A DNA stretch of 64,000 bases from Halostagnicola sp. A-GB9-2 (GCF_030068615.1 NZ_JASJOC010000004.1:1-64000); one strand, 5' to 3'. Positions 47,105 to 55,709 are shown, counted from the stretch's first letter. Numbers and translations: made by a program. Notes: generated by a model not told the origin, from the sequence alone.

Positions 47105-47230
47105 CTCGAGAGCCAGAAACGAATCGACGAGTCATTTTCAGATACCGTCGAGCGTATCGCTGGCGAGCGTTCTCTGACCGAACTGGCAGGTATCCTCACG
47201 AACGAGGAAGCCGACGAATACGTGAGATGA
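47105..47230 (+). pseudogene. C-terminal remnant of a VapB-type antitoxin
   Basis: In one frame these bases encode LESQKRIDESFSDTVERIAG and ERSLTELAGILTNEEADEYVR before a TGA. This matches the middle and end of haloarchaeal VapB antitoxins (K-R-x-D-E-S-F-S-x-T-V...). The N-terminal DNA-binding strand is gone: an in-frame TAA lies about 18 codons upstream and the residues between do not fit. No PIN-domain toxin follows. A neighbouring stem (GAAAACAACCG with CGGTTGTGTTTTC) lies 60 bp upstream, unrelated. Confidence 0.55.
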
Positions 47231-47272
47231 TTCGAGAGCGCGAAAACCGAAGCGGTCGACGACGGTGGTGAG

Positions 47273-47560
47273 TTAGTCCGAATCCGGTGACGAACCCGCT
47301 CGAGGCCCGTTCGAAAGCGCCAACACGCCGATCGCGGCCGCACAATCGGGACAACACGCTCGAGTGACTGCGGCGTAGCGCTCCGCGAGGTCCGGGCCGG
47401 GGCTGGTCGAAACGGCGAGGACGCGACCGGCCGGAACCGATTCGCCACACCGATAGCAAACTGCTGGCGGGGAGCGGTCGACGCTCGTCCCATCTTCGGA
47501 ACCAGCACTCGAGTTCGTTCCTTCAACACTCGAGTCCGTTGCGTCGATTCTCGAGGTCAT
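47273..47560 (-). CDS. small zinc-finger protein
   Basis: A 95-residue protein from ATG 47560 (MTSRIDATDSSVEG). A disordered Ser/Thr/Asp N-terminus (1-30) precedes a treble-clef-like pair of metal ligands, CYRCGESVPAGRVLAVS and CCPDCAAAIGVLAL. The Cys spacing (CxxC...CxxC) suggests one zinc. It ends Asn-Gly-Pro-Arg, with no known domain. The VapB remnant lies just downstream, convergent. Confidence 0.75.
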   Translation of the reverse strand: MTSRIDATDSSVEGTNSSAGSEDGTSVDRSPPAVCYRCGESVPAGRVLAVSTSPGPDLAERYAAVTRACCPDCAAAIGVLALSNGPRAGSSPDSD

Positions 47561-47700
47561 CCGAATCGCCTCCAGAGCGTCCTCCAGGCGTAATTTGCGG
47601 GGGATGGGGGTCCGTTCGACTCCGCGAATTGATCGAAAGTGATACTGAACTGTCGTTCGAGAGCTTTTTGTCTCGGTAGGAGCAACTGAAACATGGCAAC

Positions 47701-47767
47701 CAAGTGCTCGCTTGGAAGCCACACGCTTCGGGTGTTCTAGCACCCGGGGCATTTCAAACGAATGCCC
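47701..47767. repeat. four consecutive hairpins
   Basis: Directly adjoining stem-loops are formed by CAAG-TGCTCG-CTTG (47701-47714), GAAG-CCACACG-CTTC (47715-47729), GGGTG-TTCTAG-CACCC (47730-47745) and GGGCATT-TCAAACG-AATGCCC (47747-47767). The second and third resemble the structured right ends of haloarchaeal IS200/IS605 elements, but no tnpA or tnpB gene is near, so this would be a scar at most. Not a tRNA: the loops do not fit the cloverleaf consensus. Confidence 0.5.
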
Positions 47768-47959
47768 ACGCGTCCACGTTTTGGAGCGCGCGGCTTCCAT
47801 CATGACAGAAGTTCTGAAGGACAATATACTTACTGATAGCGGATGGAAGAAGGTAACTCGAGAGACAGCGAACCAGACAGAGTTGCCCTCGCTGATCGAC
47901 ACATGAAACGATATTTCGGCTCGTGAAATGGTCCACCAGCAAACTCTCGGCGAGTGAGC
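47768..47959. other. gap between hairpin blocks
   Basis: A 34-codon plus-strand frame at 47802-47906 (MTEVLKDNILTDSGWKKVTR and on) is the only candidate; it is AT-rich relative to the genome and has no family match, so I leave it unassigned. The rest is without coding bias. Confidence 0.3.
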
Positions 47960-48101
47960 GGTTCGAAGAACCCGAACGACGCCGTTCACCGAGCGAAGCG
48001 CGGTTCGAGCCCACAGGGCGAGAACCGCAATAGCGAACGGGCAACGCCCGTGAGCGCTTCGCGCTCGGGCCGACGACTGATGTGGAGAACGCTATGCGTT
48101 C
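47960..48101. repeat. cluster of five short hairpins
   Basis: Perfect stems occur at 47960-47972 (GGTTC/GAACC), 48001-48027 (CGGTTC/GAACCG enclosing GCCC/GGGC), 48038-48050 (CGGGC/GCCCG), 48052-48066 (GAGCG/CGCTC) and 48087-48101 (GAACGC/GCGTTC). Phrases such as GAGCGAAGCGCGGTTC are of the kind dispersed in haloarchaeal intergenic DNA, from memory. They are probably a non-autonomous palindromic repeat. Confidence 0.6.
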
Positions 48102-48148
48102 GGAACAGAAGGAGGAGTGCTTTTCATCAACGTTTTGCCGAGGGACAT

Positions 48149-48182
48149 CGCGTTCTGGCCAGTCATGACTGGCCAGAACGCG
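48149..48182. repeat. perfect 34-bp palindrome next to aIF1A
   Basis: The half-site CGCGTTCTGGCCAGTCA is followed without any spacer by its exact reverse complement. Outer arms CAACGTTTTGC (48129-48139) and GCAAAAGGTTG (48191-48201) extend it imperfectly (one mismatch), making a potential cruciform of about 73 bp. It lies 25 bp past the stop codon of aIF1A, so in RNA it would be a 3' hairpin of that transcript. Confidence 0.85.
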
Positions 48183-48206
48183 GTAGACCGCAGCGCAAAA
48201 GGTTGG

Positions 48207-48494
48207 TTACTGAATATGCCCTTCTCTTCTGAGCTGGTCGGCGTCAGACTTCTCGTAGCGCCAGGTGATGTCGGCTTTCTCGTCCTGCCAGTCCCACGGT
48301 TCGACGAGGACGACGTCGTCCTCACGAATCCAGATGCGTTTTTGCATTTTACCTGGAATGCGTGCTGTGCGCTCTGTCCCGTCAGCACATCGTACTGTGA
48401 CTCGGTTCGCCCCGAGCATGTTCGTGACAGTCGCAAAAACCTCGTCGTCGTCCGGCATTCGGAGGTTTTTACGGCTGCCCTCGTCCTCGCTCAT
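48207..48494 (-). CDS. translation initiation factor aIF1A
   Basis: A 95-residue OB-fold factor. The family core is complete: [63 protein letters not shown]. It binds the A site of the small subunit during initiation. The start [21 protein letters not shown] matches archaeal aIF1A; Arg-rich upstream residues do not. The palindrome follows its stop. Confidence 0.96.
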   Translation of the reverse strand: MSEDEGSRKNLRMPDDDEVFATVTNMLGANRVTVRCADGTERTARIPGKMQKRIWIREDDVVLVEPWDWQDEKADITWRYEKSDADQLRREGHIQ

Positions 48495-48572
48495 ACGCCG
48501 TGGTTGGAGGGCGAGGGTTTTAAAACTGTTAGTTAGCGAGCGTGCGTGGTGACCGCTCGAAAAACGAGTGGA

Positions 48573-49286
48573 TCACTCGAGTGCGTCGTAGACAGCCACG
48601 GTCGCGGTACTGGTTACGAACCCACCGCCGACAAACGCCAGCACGGGACCGAGTACGGGGATCCACGCGAGACCGATCGTGAGTCCGACCAGACACGCCA
48701 CGACGAGCCCGATTCTGACCTCCTGACCGCTAGTTACCCGCCAGCTCTTCCGAATCGAGCTTCGAACGGATCGATCCTCGAGGACGAGGACGGGCAGTGC
48801 GACGAACAATCGAATCGCGGCGATAACGCCGGGAACGACGAGCAACAGGATACCAATTCCCGTCAGTACCAGTATCGTGAAAAGAAGGACGAACGTCCGA
48901 CGGCTCGTGGCGAAGCCGCGACGGAGAGCCGTAAGGCGCGAGAGTAACCGACTATTGGTGGACGCCGCGATTCGACACACGCCGGTTGCACAGACGAACG
49001 CGAACAGCCAACCGATTGCGAGTGCGAGCGCGACGACGAACGCGAAAACGAGCGGCGTTCGCGGCGAAAAGACGTATTGTTGTTCGAAGAGCGTCGGGGC
49101 GAGTTGTGACGCCAGGGCGACGAACTGCCAACTGTACTGATCGACGAGTTCGTAAAATTCGACGAGGACGAACGAAACGCCGAGCAACAGGACGAGTAGT
49201 TCCGGCGTCGAAGCTATCGAACGCTTGGTCGATCCCGGAATATCGAAGACGTAATCGAGATACTGTAAATTATTGTCGGAAGGCAT
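48573..49286 (-). CDS. multi-TM membrane protein (DUF7847/GdpD-membrane-like)
   Basis: A 237-residue protein with six hydrophobic segments, starting MPSDNNLQYLDYVFD. The latter half, RLFVALPVLVLEDRSVRSSIRKSWRVTSGQ, resembles the region found in membrane domains of glycerophosphodiesterase-like proteins (a recalled similarity). No enzymatic domain is attached. The start codon ATG 49286 follows a short AT-rich promoter. Function unknown. Confidence 0.75.
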   Translation of the reverse strand: MPSDNNLQYLDYVFDIPGSTKRSIASTPELLVLLLGVSFVLVEFYELVDQYSWQFVALASQLAPTLFEQQYVFSPRTPLVFAFVVALALAIGWLFAFVCATGVCRIAASTNSRLLSRLTALRRGFATSRRTFVLLFTILVLTGIGILLLVVPGVIAAIRLFVALPVLVLEDRSVRSSIRKSWRVTSGQEVRIGLVVACLVGLTIGLAWIPVLGPVLAFVGGGFVTSTATVAVYDALE

Positions 49287-49464
49287 GGACTGTAAAACAA
49301 CCTAACACGAATGCTGTCGGTATCGGAGATCTGAGGGCGAACCACCATTACAGTTGTCATTACGACGGAGGAAATGTATTATCCTCGTTCATCTCCGTTC
49401 ACCATCCGACGCGTTGAAAGGCCAAACCACGCCGTTTATTTTCGTCGGCTATCGACTCAAGCGT

Positions 49465-49644
49465 ATGCTCGATAAGCTCGGCCCGCTGGGGATTGCAGGA
49501 CTCGCTATTGTTCTCGTCGGAATCGTTCTCATCGCCATCGAAAGCTTACTCGTCGCTGGCGGCATGGCGCTCGTGCTCCTCGGACTGGCGCTCACGGTCA
49601 AGGCGCTCGTTTCGGGGATGCTCGGTGCCTTCGGCATGATGTGA
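49465..49644 (+). CDS. DUF7470-like two-TM small membrane protein
   Basis: A 59-residue protein, MLDKLGPLGIAGLAIVLVGI then two transmembrane helices separated by LLVAGGM, ending GMLGAFGMM. The pattern fits the haloarchaeal DUF7470 group recalled from annotation. The frame is open upstream to 49354 but those residues are not conserved-looking. Single gene. Confidence 0.75.
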   Translation: MLDKLGPLGIAGLAIVLVGIVLIAIESLLVAGGMALVLLGLALTVKALVSGMLGAFGMM

Positions 49645-49746
49645 GGCAGCAACGGGACCACGCTCGAAATAGGTCTGGTTCGAGGAGTATCCGGGGACGG
49701 AACGCGTTCAAATAGGTTTACGACGTCACTCCGCCTAGAGACGAGT

Positions 49747-50001
49747 ATGGGATACACGCTACAGTATTATGATCTGGTGCTGGCCTGTATCGCCGCGAGC
49801 CTCGCCGCCGGCTTCGTCGTCGGGTACGCGACGCCAATCGCGTTCGAGCTCTCTGTCACCGTCTTTGCCGTCGTCGCCATCGGCTTCGTGGTCCACGCGA
49901 TGTTCGTCAACGGCCCCGTCGACGAACTCGAGGACCTGACCGAGGAAGTCGAACCGGAGGACGTCCCGGCAGTTCTCTCGCCGCTCGAGACGCCGGAGTG
50001 A
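49747..50001 (+). CDS. small two-TM membrane protein with acidic tail
   Basis: An 84-residue protein (MGYTLQYYDLVLACIAASLA) with two helices at about 10-28 and 35-53 and a C-terminal cytoplasmic tail rich in Glu, Asp and Pro (ELEDLTEEVEPEDVP). It converges with the DUF460 gene, ending 40 bp from it. Function is unknown; many haloarchaea have a similar gene. Confidence 0.72.
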   Translation: MGYTLQYYDLVLACIAASLAAGFVVGYATPIAFELSVTVFAVVAIGFVVHAMFVNGPVDELEDLTEEVEPEDVPAVLSPLETPE

Positions 50002-50041
50002 GCCGTCGGCGGACCGACAATCAAATCGATGGGCTGCTCCG

Positions 50042-52018
50042 TCAGTCGGCTTCGTTGTCCCCGGCACGATGCTCGCTGATGAGCTGGTCGACCATCGACG
50101 CCTTCTGGTCGCGCCGGCGGTCTCGAGCGCGTTCGTGCCAGTCGTCGATGACGGCTTCAATGTCTTCCTCACGAGCCACGGCGAGTTCGTCGACCTCCTG
50201 CATGGCGACGTCGCCCGCGGGGCCGACGGGGAGGTCCGCGTCGAAGAGGATCCGATCGGCGGCCTCCGAGAGTCCACCATCTTTGAGGATGACCCGCGGC
50301 TCGAACGACGCGAGCAGTTCCGCGGTCGATTTACCGGCTCCGCTCGCGTCGCGGACGTAGACGACGTCTCCGGCCGCGAGTCCGTACTGGTCGTCGGCCT
50401 CGCGGATCGCGCCCTTGGTGAACTGTTCGATCACCTTCACCGGCACCAATCCTTCTTTCTTGGCCGAAACGTCGCTGAAGTTCGAGTGGTCGAGCTTCCA
50501 GAGGGCTTTCATCCGCTCGACTTTGTCCTCGAGTTCGTCGACCGTCTCGCGGGCCTCGTCACGTTCGTCCTCGAGGCGCTCTGCCTTTCGCTCGAGGCGG
50601 GTGACTTCCCGATCCTTTCGAACCTTGCGCTGCTCTTCTGTCCGTGCAACGGTGATTTGAGCCTCGAGATCCTCGATTCGGTCGTCTTTGGTCTCGATGC
50701 GATCCTCGAGCGTCCCGACGTGTGATTGGAGGCGTTCGACCTGCCGCTCGAGGGACTTGATTCGCTTTTCTTCGGTGGTCAGCTCGCGCGGTTCGTGCTC
50801 GGTCGTCTCTTCTTCTGTCTCGTCCTCGTCGGTAAGCTCGCGCAGAACGGCTTCGACGCTCTCTTCGCCGGCGACGACTCGCGCGGTCACCTCACCCCGG
50901 TCAATTCCCGGCGGGAGTTTGTCGGCGATGCGTTCGAACTGGTCTTTGTGATCGTCGACCGCGTACAGCGCCGCAGCCATCGCGTCGCGCTGATGGTCGT
51001 TATCGTAGGAGTGCTCGCGCGTTCGGTGTTGTTTCTCGTCGATCGGCGGGTCGCTGTTGGGCGTCCACCCGGCGGCGTCGAAGCTTCGGCGGAACTTCTC
51101 GACGGTCTCGGGTATCGGCGTCACGTCCGCGGCGACGATCACCGGCCGCCCACGCTCGACGATCCACTCGATCACGTCCGCGGTGTCGCTCGTGCGCGAA
51201 CTCCAGACATCGAGGATTTCGCCCTCGAGGCTGGCGATGGCGACCGCGGTAGTGGTTCCCGGATCGATCCCGACGACGACGTAGTCGCGTCGCTTCGCCA
51301 GCGGACGGAACTCGATGCCGTCGCGGCGTTCGCGTTCGATCTCGACGCGGACGTCCCCCGATCGCTCGTTCGAGACCGGAATGTCCTCGGGACGGGCCTG
51401 TACCGTAAAGACGGCGTTCGCGTAGCCGCCGTAGGACTCCCGAATGTCGGTGTCGTACTCGAGGTTCGCCTCCTCAAGTTCGGACTCGACCTCTCGGGCG
51501 CGGCGCTTGACGGAGCCGTGAATCCGGCGAGTGTAGCGATCCTCGCTCCAGCCGCCCTTGCCGGTCGATCGGCCCCTCGAGACCTTCACTGTCGTCTCGT
51601 CGGTGAAGGCCGATACCTCGTGACCGACGTTGTGGGCGGCGAGCTTGGCGGCGGCTTCGGCTTCCTTCATCGGATCCTTGCCGTAGGGAATCCCGTGGCG
51701 CTTGGCGACGCGCGAAAGCGGTTCGGGCTGTTCCGCACCGGTCACCTGCACGAGCATCGTTTCGGCGGGCAATGAGGCCAGAAAGTGGATCAGCTGGTCT
51801 TTGTCCGAAGCCAGCTCGTACATGTTGTCCGTCGCGATGATCGCCGGCTCGTGGTCGTCGATCAATCGCCTGAGCTTGCGGTGGGTGACGACGTCTCGAG
51901 TGAGGTCCTCACCGTTGTACTGGACCAGCGCGTAGGAAGGCGAGTCACCGCGGACGTCCCCGCTTTGAATGTCGACGCCGAACACGACTGCGTTCAACGC
52001 ACTCGTTCGCGTGCTCAC
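50042..52018 (-). CDS. DUF460 protein with RNase H-like and coiled-coil regions
   Basis: A 658-residue protein conserved in archaea. The first part (1-230) is a nuclease-like segment (VVFGVDIQSGDVRGDSPSYALV), the middle is a YqgF/RNase H-like fold with VVGIDPGTTTAVAIASLEGE (about 245-265) and PVIVAADVTPIPETVEKF. Then comes an acidic linker, a coiled coil (about 410-530, with LERQVERLQSHVGTLEDRIETK) and a C-terminal alpha/beta domain (ASFEPRVILKDGGLSEAADRI). Pre-rRNA or DNA nuclease activity has been suggested for such folds. The start ATG 52018 fits the promoter distance. Confidence 0.88.
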   Translation of the reverse strand: MSTRTSALNAVVFGVDIQSGDVRGDSPSYALVQYNGEDLTRDVVTHRKLRRLIDDHEPAIIATDNMYELASDKDQLIHFLASLPAETMLVQVTGAEQPEPLSRVAKRHGIPYGKDPMKEAEAAAKLAAHNVGHEVSAFTDETTVKVSRGRSTGKGGWSEDRYTRRIHGSVKRRAREVESELEEANLEYDTDIRESYGGYANAVFTVQARPEDIPVSNERSGDVRVEIERERRDGIEFRPLAKRRDYVVVGIDPGTTTAVAIASLEGEILDVWSSRTSDTADVIEWIVERGRPVIVAADVTPIPETVEKFRRSFDAAGWTPNSDPPIDEKQHRTREHSYDNDHQRDAMAAALYAVDDHKDQFERIADKLPPGIDRGEVTARVVAGEESVEAVLRELTDEDETEEETTEHEPRELTTEEKRIKSLERQVERLQSHVGTLEDRIETKDDRIEDLEAQITVARTEEQRKVRKDREVTRLERKAERLEDERDEARETVDELEDKVERMKALWKLDHSNFSDVSAKKEGLVPVKVIEQFTKGAIREADDQYGLAAGDVVYVRDASGAGKSTAELLASFEPRVILKDGGLSEAADRILFDADLPVGPAGDVAMQEVDELAVAREEDIEAVIDDWHERARDRRRDQKASMVDQLISEHRAGDNEAD

Positions 52019-52176
52019 GGAGGATTATAGGGGCGAGCAAGGTATAAATCCGACGCGGGTTCGGTACCTCGAGGAGGAGAAATACGATTCAATTGTGTGA
52101 AGATTCTCGCACGCCGGGCGGCGAGAATTGTGAACGACGTACAGCCGACAGTACGAGAGAACACCCGTTCTGACGT

Positions 52177-53103
52177 TCAGTTATCCGTGTACGGGACTTC
52201 GATACGATCCCCATCCTCGGGCAACAGCACCTCGCCGTCGAACACGTCTCGAGCCTGCGCGAGGTGGTCCTCGACGTCGCCGGCGTAGCGCGAGGAGATG
52301 TGCATCAACGCCAGTCGATCGGCCTCGGCTCGGCGAGCGATTTCGGCCGCCTGCCGAGCCGTCGAGTGGGCCGTGTCCGTCGCGCGCTCGGTTCGGTCGT
52401 CGGCGAAGGTCGCGTCGTGGATCAGCAGGTCCGGTTCCTCGGCAACCTCGAGCGTCGCCGTCGTCGGGCGGGTGTCGCCGGTGTAGACGAGCGAGCGGCC
52501 GGGGCGGGGCTCGCCGACGACCTGATCGGGTTCGACGACGGTGCCGTCCTCGAGTTCGACGGCCTCGCCCTCGTGAAGGCTCGAGAACTTCGGGCCGACC
52601 GGAACGCCGAGTTCTTCGGCCCGCTCGCGGTCGAAGCGTCCCTTCCGGTCGTCCTCGACGAGCGCGTAGCCGACCGAGCGGGTATCGTGGTCCGTCTCGA
52701 AGACGCGAACCTCGTACTCCTCGGCGCGGTAGGCGACGTCGTCGCCCCCGACTTCGTTGATTCGGACCGGAAACGAAGGCTGGTTTCCGAGGGCGTTGAC
52801 GAGCGACTTTACTTGCGATCGAGTTCCACGCGGCGCGTGAATCGCGAGCGGTTCCGTTCGGTCGTTAAAGGCCATCGTCTGGAGCAATCCGGGGATTCCC
52901 AGGACGTGATCGCCGTGAAGATGCGTGATGAAGAGCTGAGAGATCGAAAACCCCGTCCGAAACCGCATCATCTGGCGCTGGGTTCCCTCACCGGCATCGA
53001 ACAATAGCTCGTCACCTTCGCGCGCGACGAAAATGCTGGTGGGATTTCGCTGTGCGGTTGGAATCGCCCCACTCGTTCCGAGAAACGTCACGCACAATGG
53101 CAT
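52177..53103 (-). CDS. rnz: ribonuclease Z (tRNA 3' processing)
   Basis: A 308-residue metallo-beta-lactamase-fold nuclease that cuts tRNA precursors at the 3' end. The zinc motif is FITHLHGDHVLGIPGLLQTM; further ligands are the Asp in YTGDTRPT and the His in LMHISSRYAGD. The exosite arm is present near RTEPLAIHAPRGTRSQVKS. The length is typical for the short form. Initiation MPLCVTFLGTSGAIPTAQRNPTS matches the family. Confidence 0.95.
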   Translation of the reverse strand: MPLCVTFLGTSGAIPTAQRNPTSIFVAREGDELLFDAGEGTQRQMMRFRTGFSISQLFITHLHGDHVLGIPGLLQTMAFNDRTEPLAIHAPRGTRSQVKSLVNALGNQPSFPVRINEVGGDDVAYRAEEYEVRVFETDHDTRSVGYALVEDDRKGRFDRERAEELGVPVGPKFSSLHEGEAVELEDGTVVEPDQVVGEPRPGRSLVYTGDTRPTTATLEVAEEPDLLIHDATFADDRTERATDTAHSTARQAAEIARRAEADRLALMHISSRYAGDVEDHLAQARDVFDGEVLLPEDGDRIEVPYTDN

Positions 53104-53367
53104 TACCTACGGTTCGGAACGCGGCGACTAAACCGGCTTCGGATCGAAACCGGTGCCATCGCAACAACCGTCGGTGATCGAAGCCCAGCTAAGTGAAACC
53201 AATCACAGAGAACTCAAGTGAGCTTGGCACATGTTGACAAATATTCAATCGAGCGAATATAATAGGTCCCTAGTTGAGTGGTCGTATGAAGAAGGGGACG
53301 GTGACTGACCAAACAAACTCGACGTTTTACATCTCCGGCCCACAAAGGGTTCGTATCCACTTGGGAC
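53104..53367. other. intergenic gap between rnz and a surface protein
   Basis: AT-rich near 53230-53270 (GAATATAATAGG), which could hold the divergent promoters of rnz and the surface protein. No repeat, RNA or coding signal is visible. Confidence 0.4.
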
Positions 53368-54513
53368 ATGAGATCGAGACCCGAATTCAGTACACTCAAA
53401 CGAATCGTTGCTATCTTGCTCGCCCTCGTCGTCGTCCTCGCGGCGGGTGCCGTCATCGGACAAGCTCCGGCTATCTTCGGTGTCGACGAAGACCCCGAGG
53501 CGTCGATCGAATTCGAGGATCAACAAAGCGACGGAACCAGCGTCTCCGTGACGTCGGTCTCGGTCTCGGACGGCGGCTTCGTCGTCGTGACTGACAGCAC
53601 CGGAAACAGCGTCGGTGTCTCGGAATACCTCGAGGCGGGGACACACGAAAACGTCACCATCAACCAAACCGCCGACGACGGCCTCGAGATGGTCGGACAG
53701 TTGACCGCGACTGCACACCTCGACAGCACCGGCGACGAAACGTACGCCTACGACGAAACCGACGGCGAGGAGGACCAACCGTACATCGAGGACGGCTATC
53801 CTGTCAGTGACACCGCGACGGTGACGATAGCTGACCGAGACAATGGTGGCGTCAGCGACTCGTTTAGCGTCGAATCTATCGATGCCCCGTCGTCCGCCAC
53901 GACCAACGAAACGATCACCGTGACCGCGGAGATCAGAAATCCGACCGACGAGGTCGATCAACAACACGTCGACCTCCGGATAGACGGTGCCGTCCTCGAG
54001 CGACAGGTACTCGAACTCGAACCCGACGAGAGCCGAGAAATAGAATTCGATATCGAGACGACCGGGGCCGAACCCGGCGAGCAGACGATCGGCGTCTATA
54101 CGACCGATGACGGGGCAGTGGATACGATCGATCTCGAGTTCGACGGCACACCAGCTGTCGAACCGGTCGATGGAAACGAAACGAGCATCGCGGCGGACGT
54201 GACAACACCCGCGGACGGATTCGTTGCTGTCGAACACGCAGATACCGACGACGCAAACGGTCCGAGTCCGAACGGTGCGAGCGACGACACCCAGACACTC
54301 GGAACGAGCGAGGACCTCTCGCCCGGCGAGTACGAGAACGTCACCATCGACCTCGAGGACTCGATCAGTGAAGACGACGAACTACTGTTGGTCCTCTACG
54401 AAGGCGATCCGAACGATGTCGCCGGCGCAACGCAGATCGAGACCGAAGACGGGGAGGCCGTCGAGGCCGAGTTCACGCTCGAGGAACTGGACGGCGAGAC
54501 GGACAACGATTGA
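53368..54513 (+). CDS. secreted protein with two DUF7282 domains
   Basis: A 381-residue protein. An N-terminal signal or anchor (residues about 13-32, IVAILLALVVVLAAGAVIG) is followed by a DUF7282 domain (40-165: VSVTSVSVSDGGFVVVTD, EYLEAGTHENVTI), then a CARDB-like module (170-245: VTAEIRNPTDEVDQQHVDLRIDG, EPGEQTIGVYTTDDG), and a second DUF7282 domain (265-381: ADGFVAVEHADTD, DLSPGEYENVTIDLE). No lipobox is seen. The last 39 bp, including the stop, are duplicated right after the gene. Confidence 0.85.
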   Translation: MRSRPEFSTLKRIVAILLALVVVLAAGAVIGQAPAIFGVDEDPEASIEFEDQQSDGTSVSVTSVSVSDGGFVVVTDSTGNSVGVSEYLEAGTHENVTINQTADDGLEMVGQLTATAHLDSTGDETYAYDETDGEEDQPYIEDGYPVSDTATVTIADRDNGGVSDSFSVESIDAPSSATTNETITVTAEIRNPTDEVDQQHVDLRIDGAVLERQVLELEPDESREIEFDIETTGAEPGEQTIGVYTTDDGAVDTIDLEFDGTPAVEPVDGNETSIAADVTTPADGFVAVEHADTDDANGPSPNGASDDTQTLGTSEDLSPGEYENVTIDLEDSISEDDELLLVLYEGDPNDVAGATQIETEDGEAVEAEFTLEELDGETDND

Positions 54514-54567
54514 ACGGCGATGACAATAGACGGCGAGACGGACGACGACTGAGCGGCGGTGTCAACG
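54490..54567 (+). repeat. tandem 39-bp duplication of the 3' end
   Basis: GACGGCGAGACGGAC begins at 54490 and again at 54529. The two 39-bp units share ten codons of DUF7282 tail, a TGA (54511-54513 and 54550-54552) and about 15 further bases, with scattered substitutions. The unit length is divisible by three, so loss of the first stop would add 13 residues. Confidence 0.8.
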
Positions 54568-54701
54568 CGGGTCTCGGCAATGGGACGCGACGCGAACGCA
54601 GGCCACGGCAACGGGACGGACACGCGGGCGACAGCAACGAGAGGACGGCCACTCGAGAGTAATCGACCGATTCTTACCCATCCCGTTCGTACCGACTGGC
54701 G

Positions 54702-55709
54702 ATGGATGCGCCGCTGTGGACCGAGACGTACGCCCCGACTCTCGAGGAGTTACCACAGGACGACGCCCGCAGGTACCTCGAGCGGGCGTCCGAGGAGCCG
54801 ATCAACCTGATCCTCCAGGGACCGCCTGGAAGCGGCAAGACGGCGGCCGCGCGCGCGCTGGCTCGCGACGTCTACGGCGACGACGTGGACAACGACCTGA
54901 TCGAGATCAACGTCGCCGATTTCTTCGGTCGAACGAAGACAGAGATCAAGAACGATCCCCGGTTCAAGAGTTTTCTCGTCGGGCGATCGTCGATGTCCAA
55001 GCGGGACATGATCAACCATGTCCTTAAAGAATCCGCAAGCTACGCCCCCGTTTCGGGCGAGTACAAGACAATCTTGCTCGACAACGCCGAAGCGATTCGC
55101 GAGGACTTCCAGCAGGCCCTGCGACGCATCATGGAGAAACACCACCGAACGACGCAGTTCGTTATCGCCACGCGCCAGCCGACGAAACTCATCCCGCCGA
55201 TCCGCTCGCGGTGTTTTCCCGTCTCGTTTCGGGCGCCCTCGAGCGAGGAAACCGTCGCCGTCCTCGAGCGAATCGTCGAGAGCGAGGGCGTCGAGTACGA
55301 CGAGGACGGCCTCGAGTTCGTCGCCGGCTACGCGAACGGAAACCTTCGAAAAGCGATCCTGGCCGCCCAGACGACCGTCGAGGACGAGGGCGAGCTCACT
55401 ATGACCGGAGCCTACGAGACCATCGGCGAGGTCGGCCTGGCCGAGGAAATCGAGTCGATGGTCGACGACGCGGAGGCGGGGGAGTTTACAGACGCCAGAA
55501 AAACTCTCGACGACCTGCTCGTGGACGAGGGCCTCGACGGCGGAGAGGTGCTCGAGGAGATACTCGCGATTGCACGGAAGCGGTATCACGGCGACGAGCT
55601 CGCTCGGATGCACCGGCTCGTGGCAGATACCGAGTTCGAGATGCAGGAGGGCTCGAGCGATCGGATCCACGTCTCACACGTGCTCGCGGAGTTAGGGCGG
55701 AATGACTGA
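54702..55709 (+). CDS. RFC small-subunit-like clamp loader protein
   Basis: A 335-residue AAA+ protein of the clamp-loader family. Walker A is GPPGSGKT (40-47) and the SRC arginine-finger motif is IRSRC (167-171). The Walker B position reads LLDNAE (126-130) where active RFC subunits have DEAD/DExx, so the ATPase should be weak or lost at this site. Haloarchaea carry two small-subunit genes beside the large one; this appears to be the divergent one (rfcC type). The C-terminal collar domain is complete (225-335). ATG 54702 fits the family. Confidence 0.88.
   Translation: MDAPLWTETYAPTLEELPQDDARRYLERASEEPINLILQGPPGSGKTAAARALARDVYGDDVDNDLIEINVADFFGRTKTEIKNDPRFKSFLVGRSSMSKRDMINHVLKESASYAPVSGEYKTILLDNAEAIREDFQQALRRIMEKHHRTTQFVIATRQPTKLIPPIRSRCFPVSFRAPSSEETVAVLERIVESEGVEYDEDGLEFVAGYANGNLRKAILAAQTTVEDEGELTMTGAYETIGEVGLAEEIESMVDDAEAGEFTDARKTLDDLLVDEGLDGGEVLEEILAIARKRYHGDELARMHRLVADTEFEMQEGSSDRIHVSHVLAELGRND

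Noticed and set aside
47701-48027. tRNA gene
   Set aside because: Several hairpins and TTCAAAC-like and GGTTCGA-like pieces are present, but no cloverleaf with a 7-bp acceptor and 5-bp T stem can be drawn.
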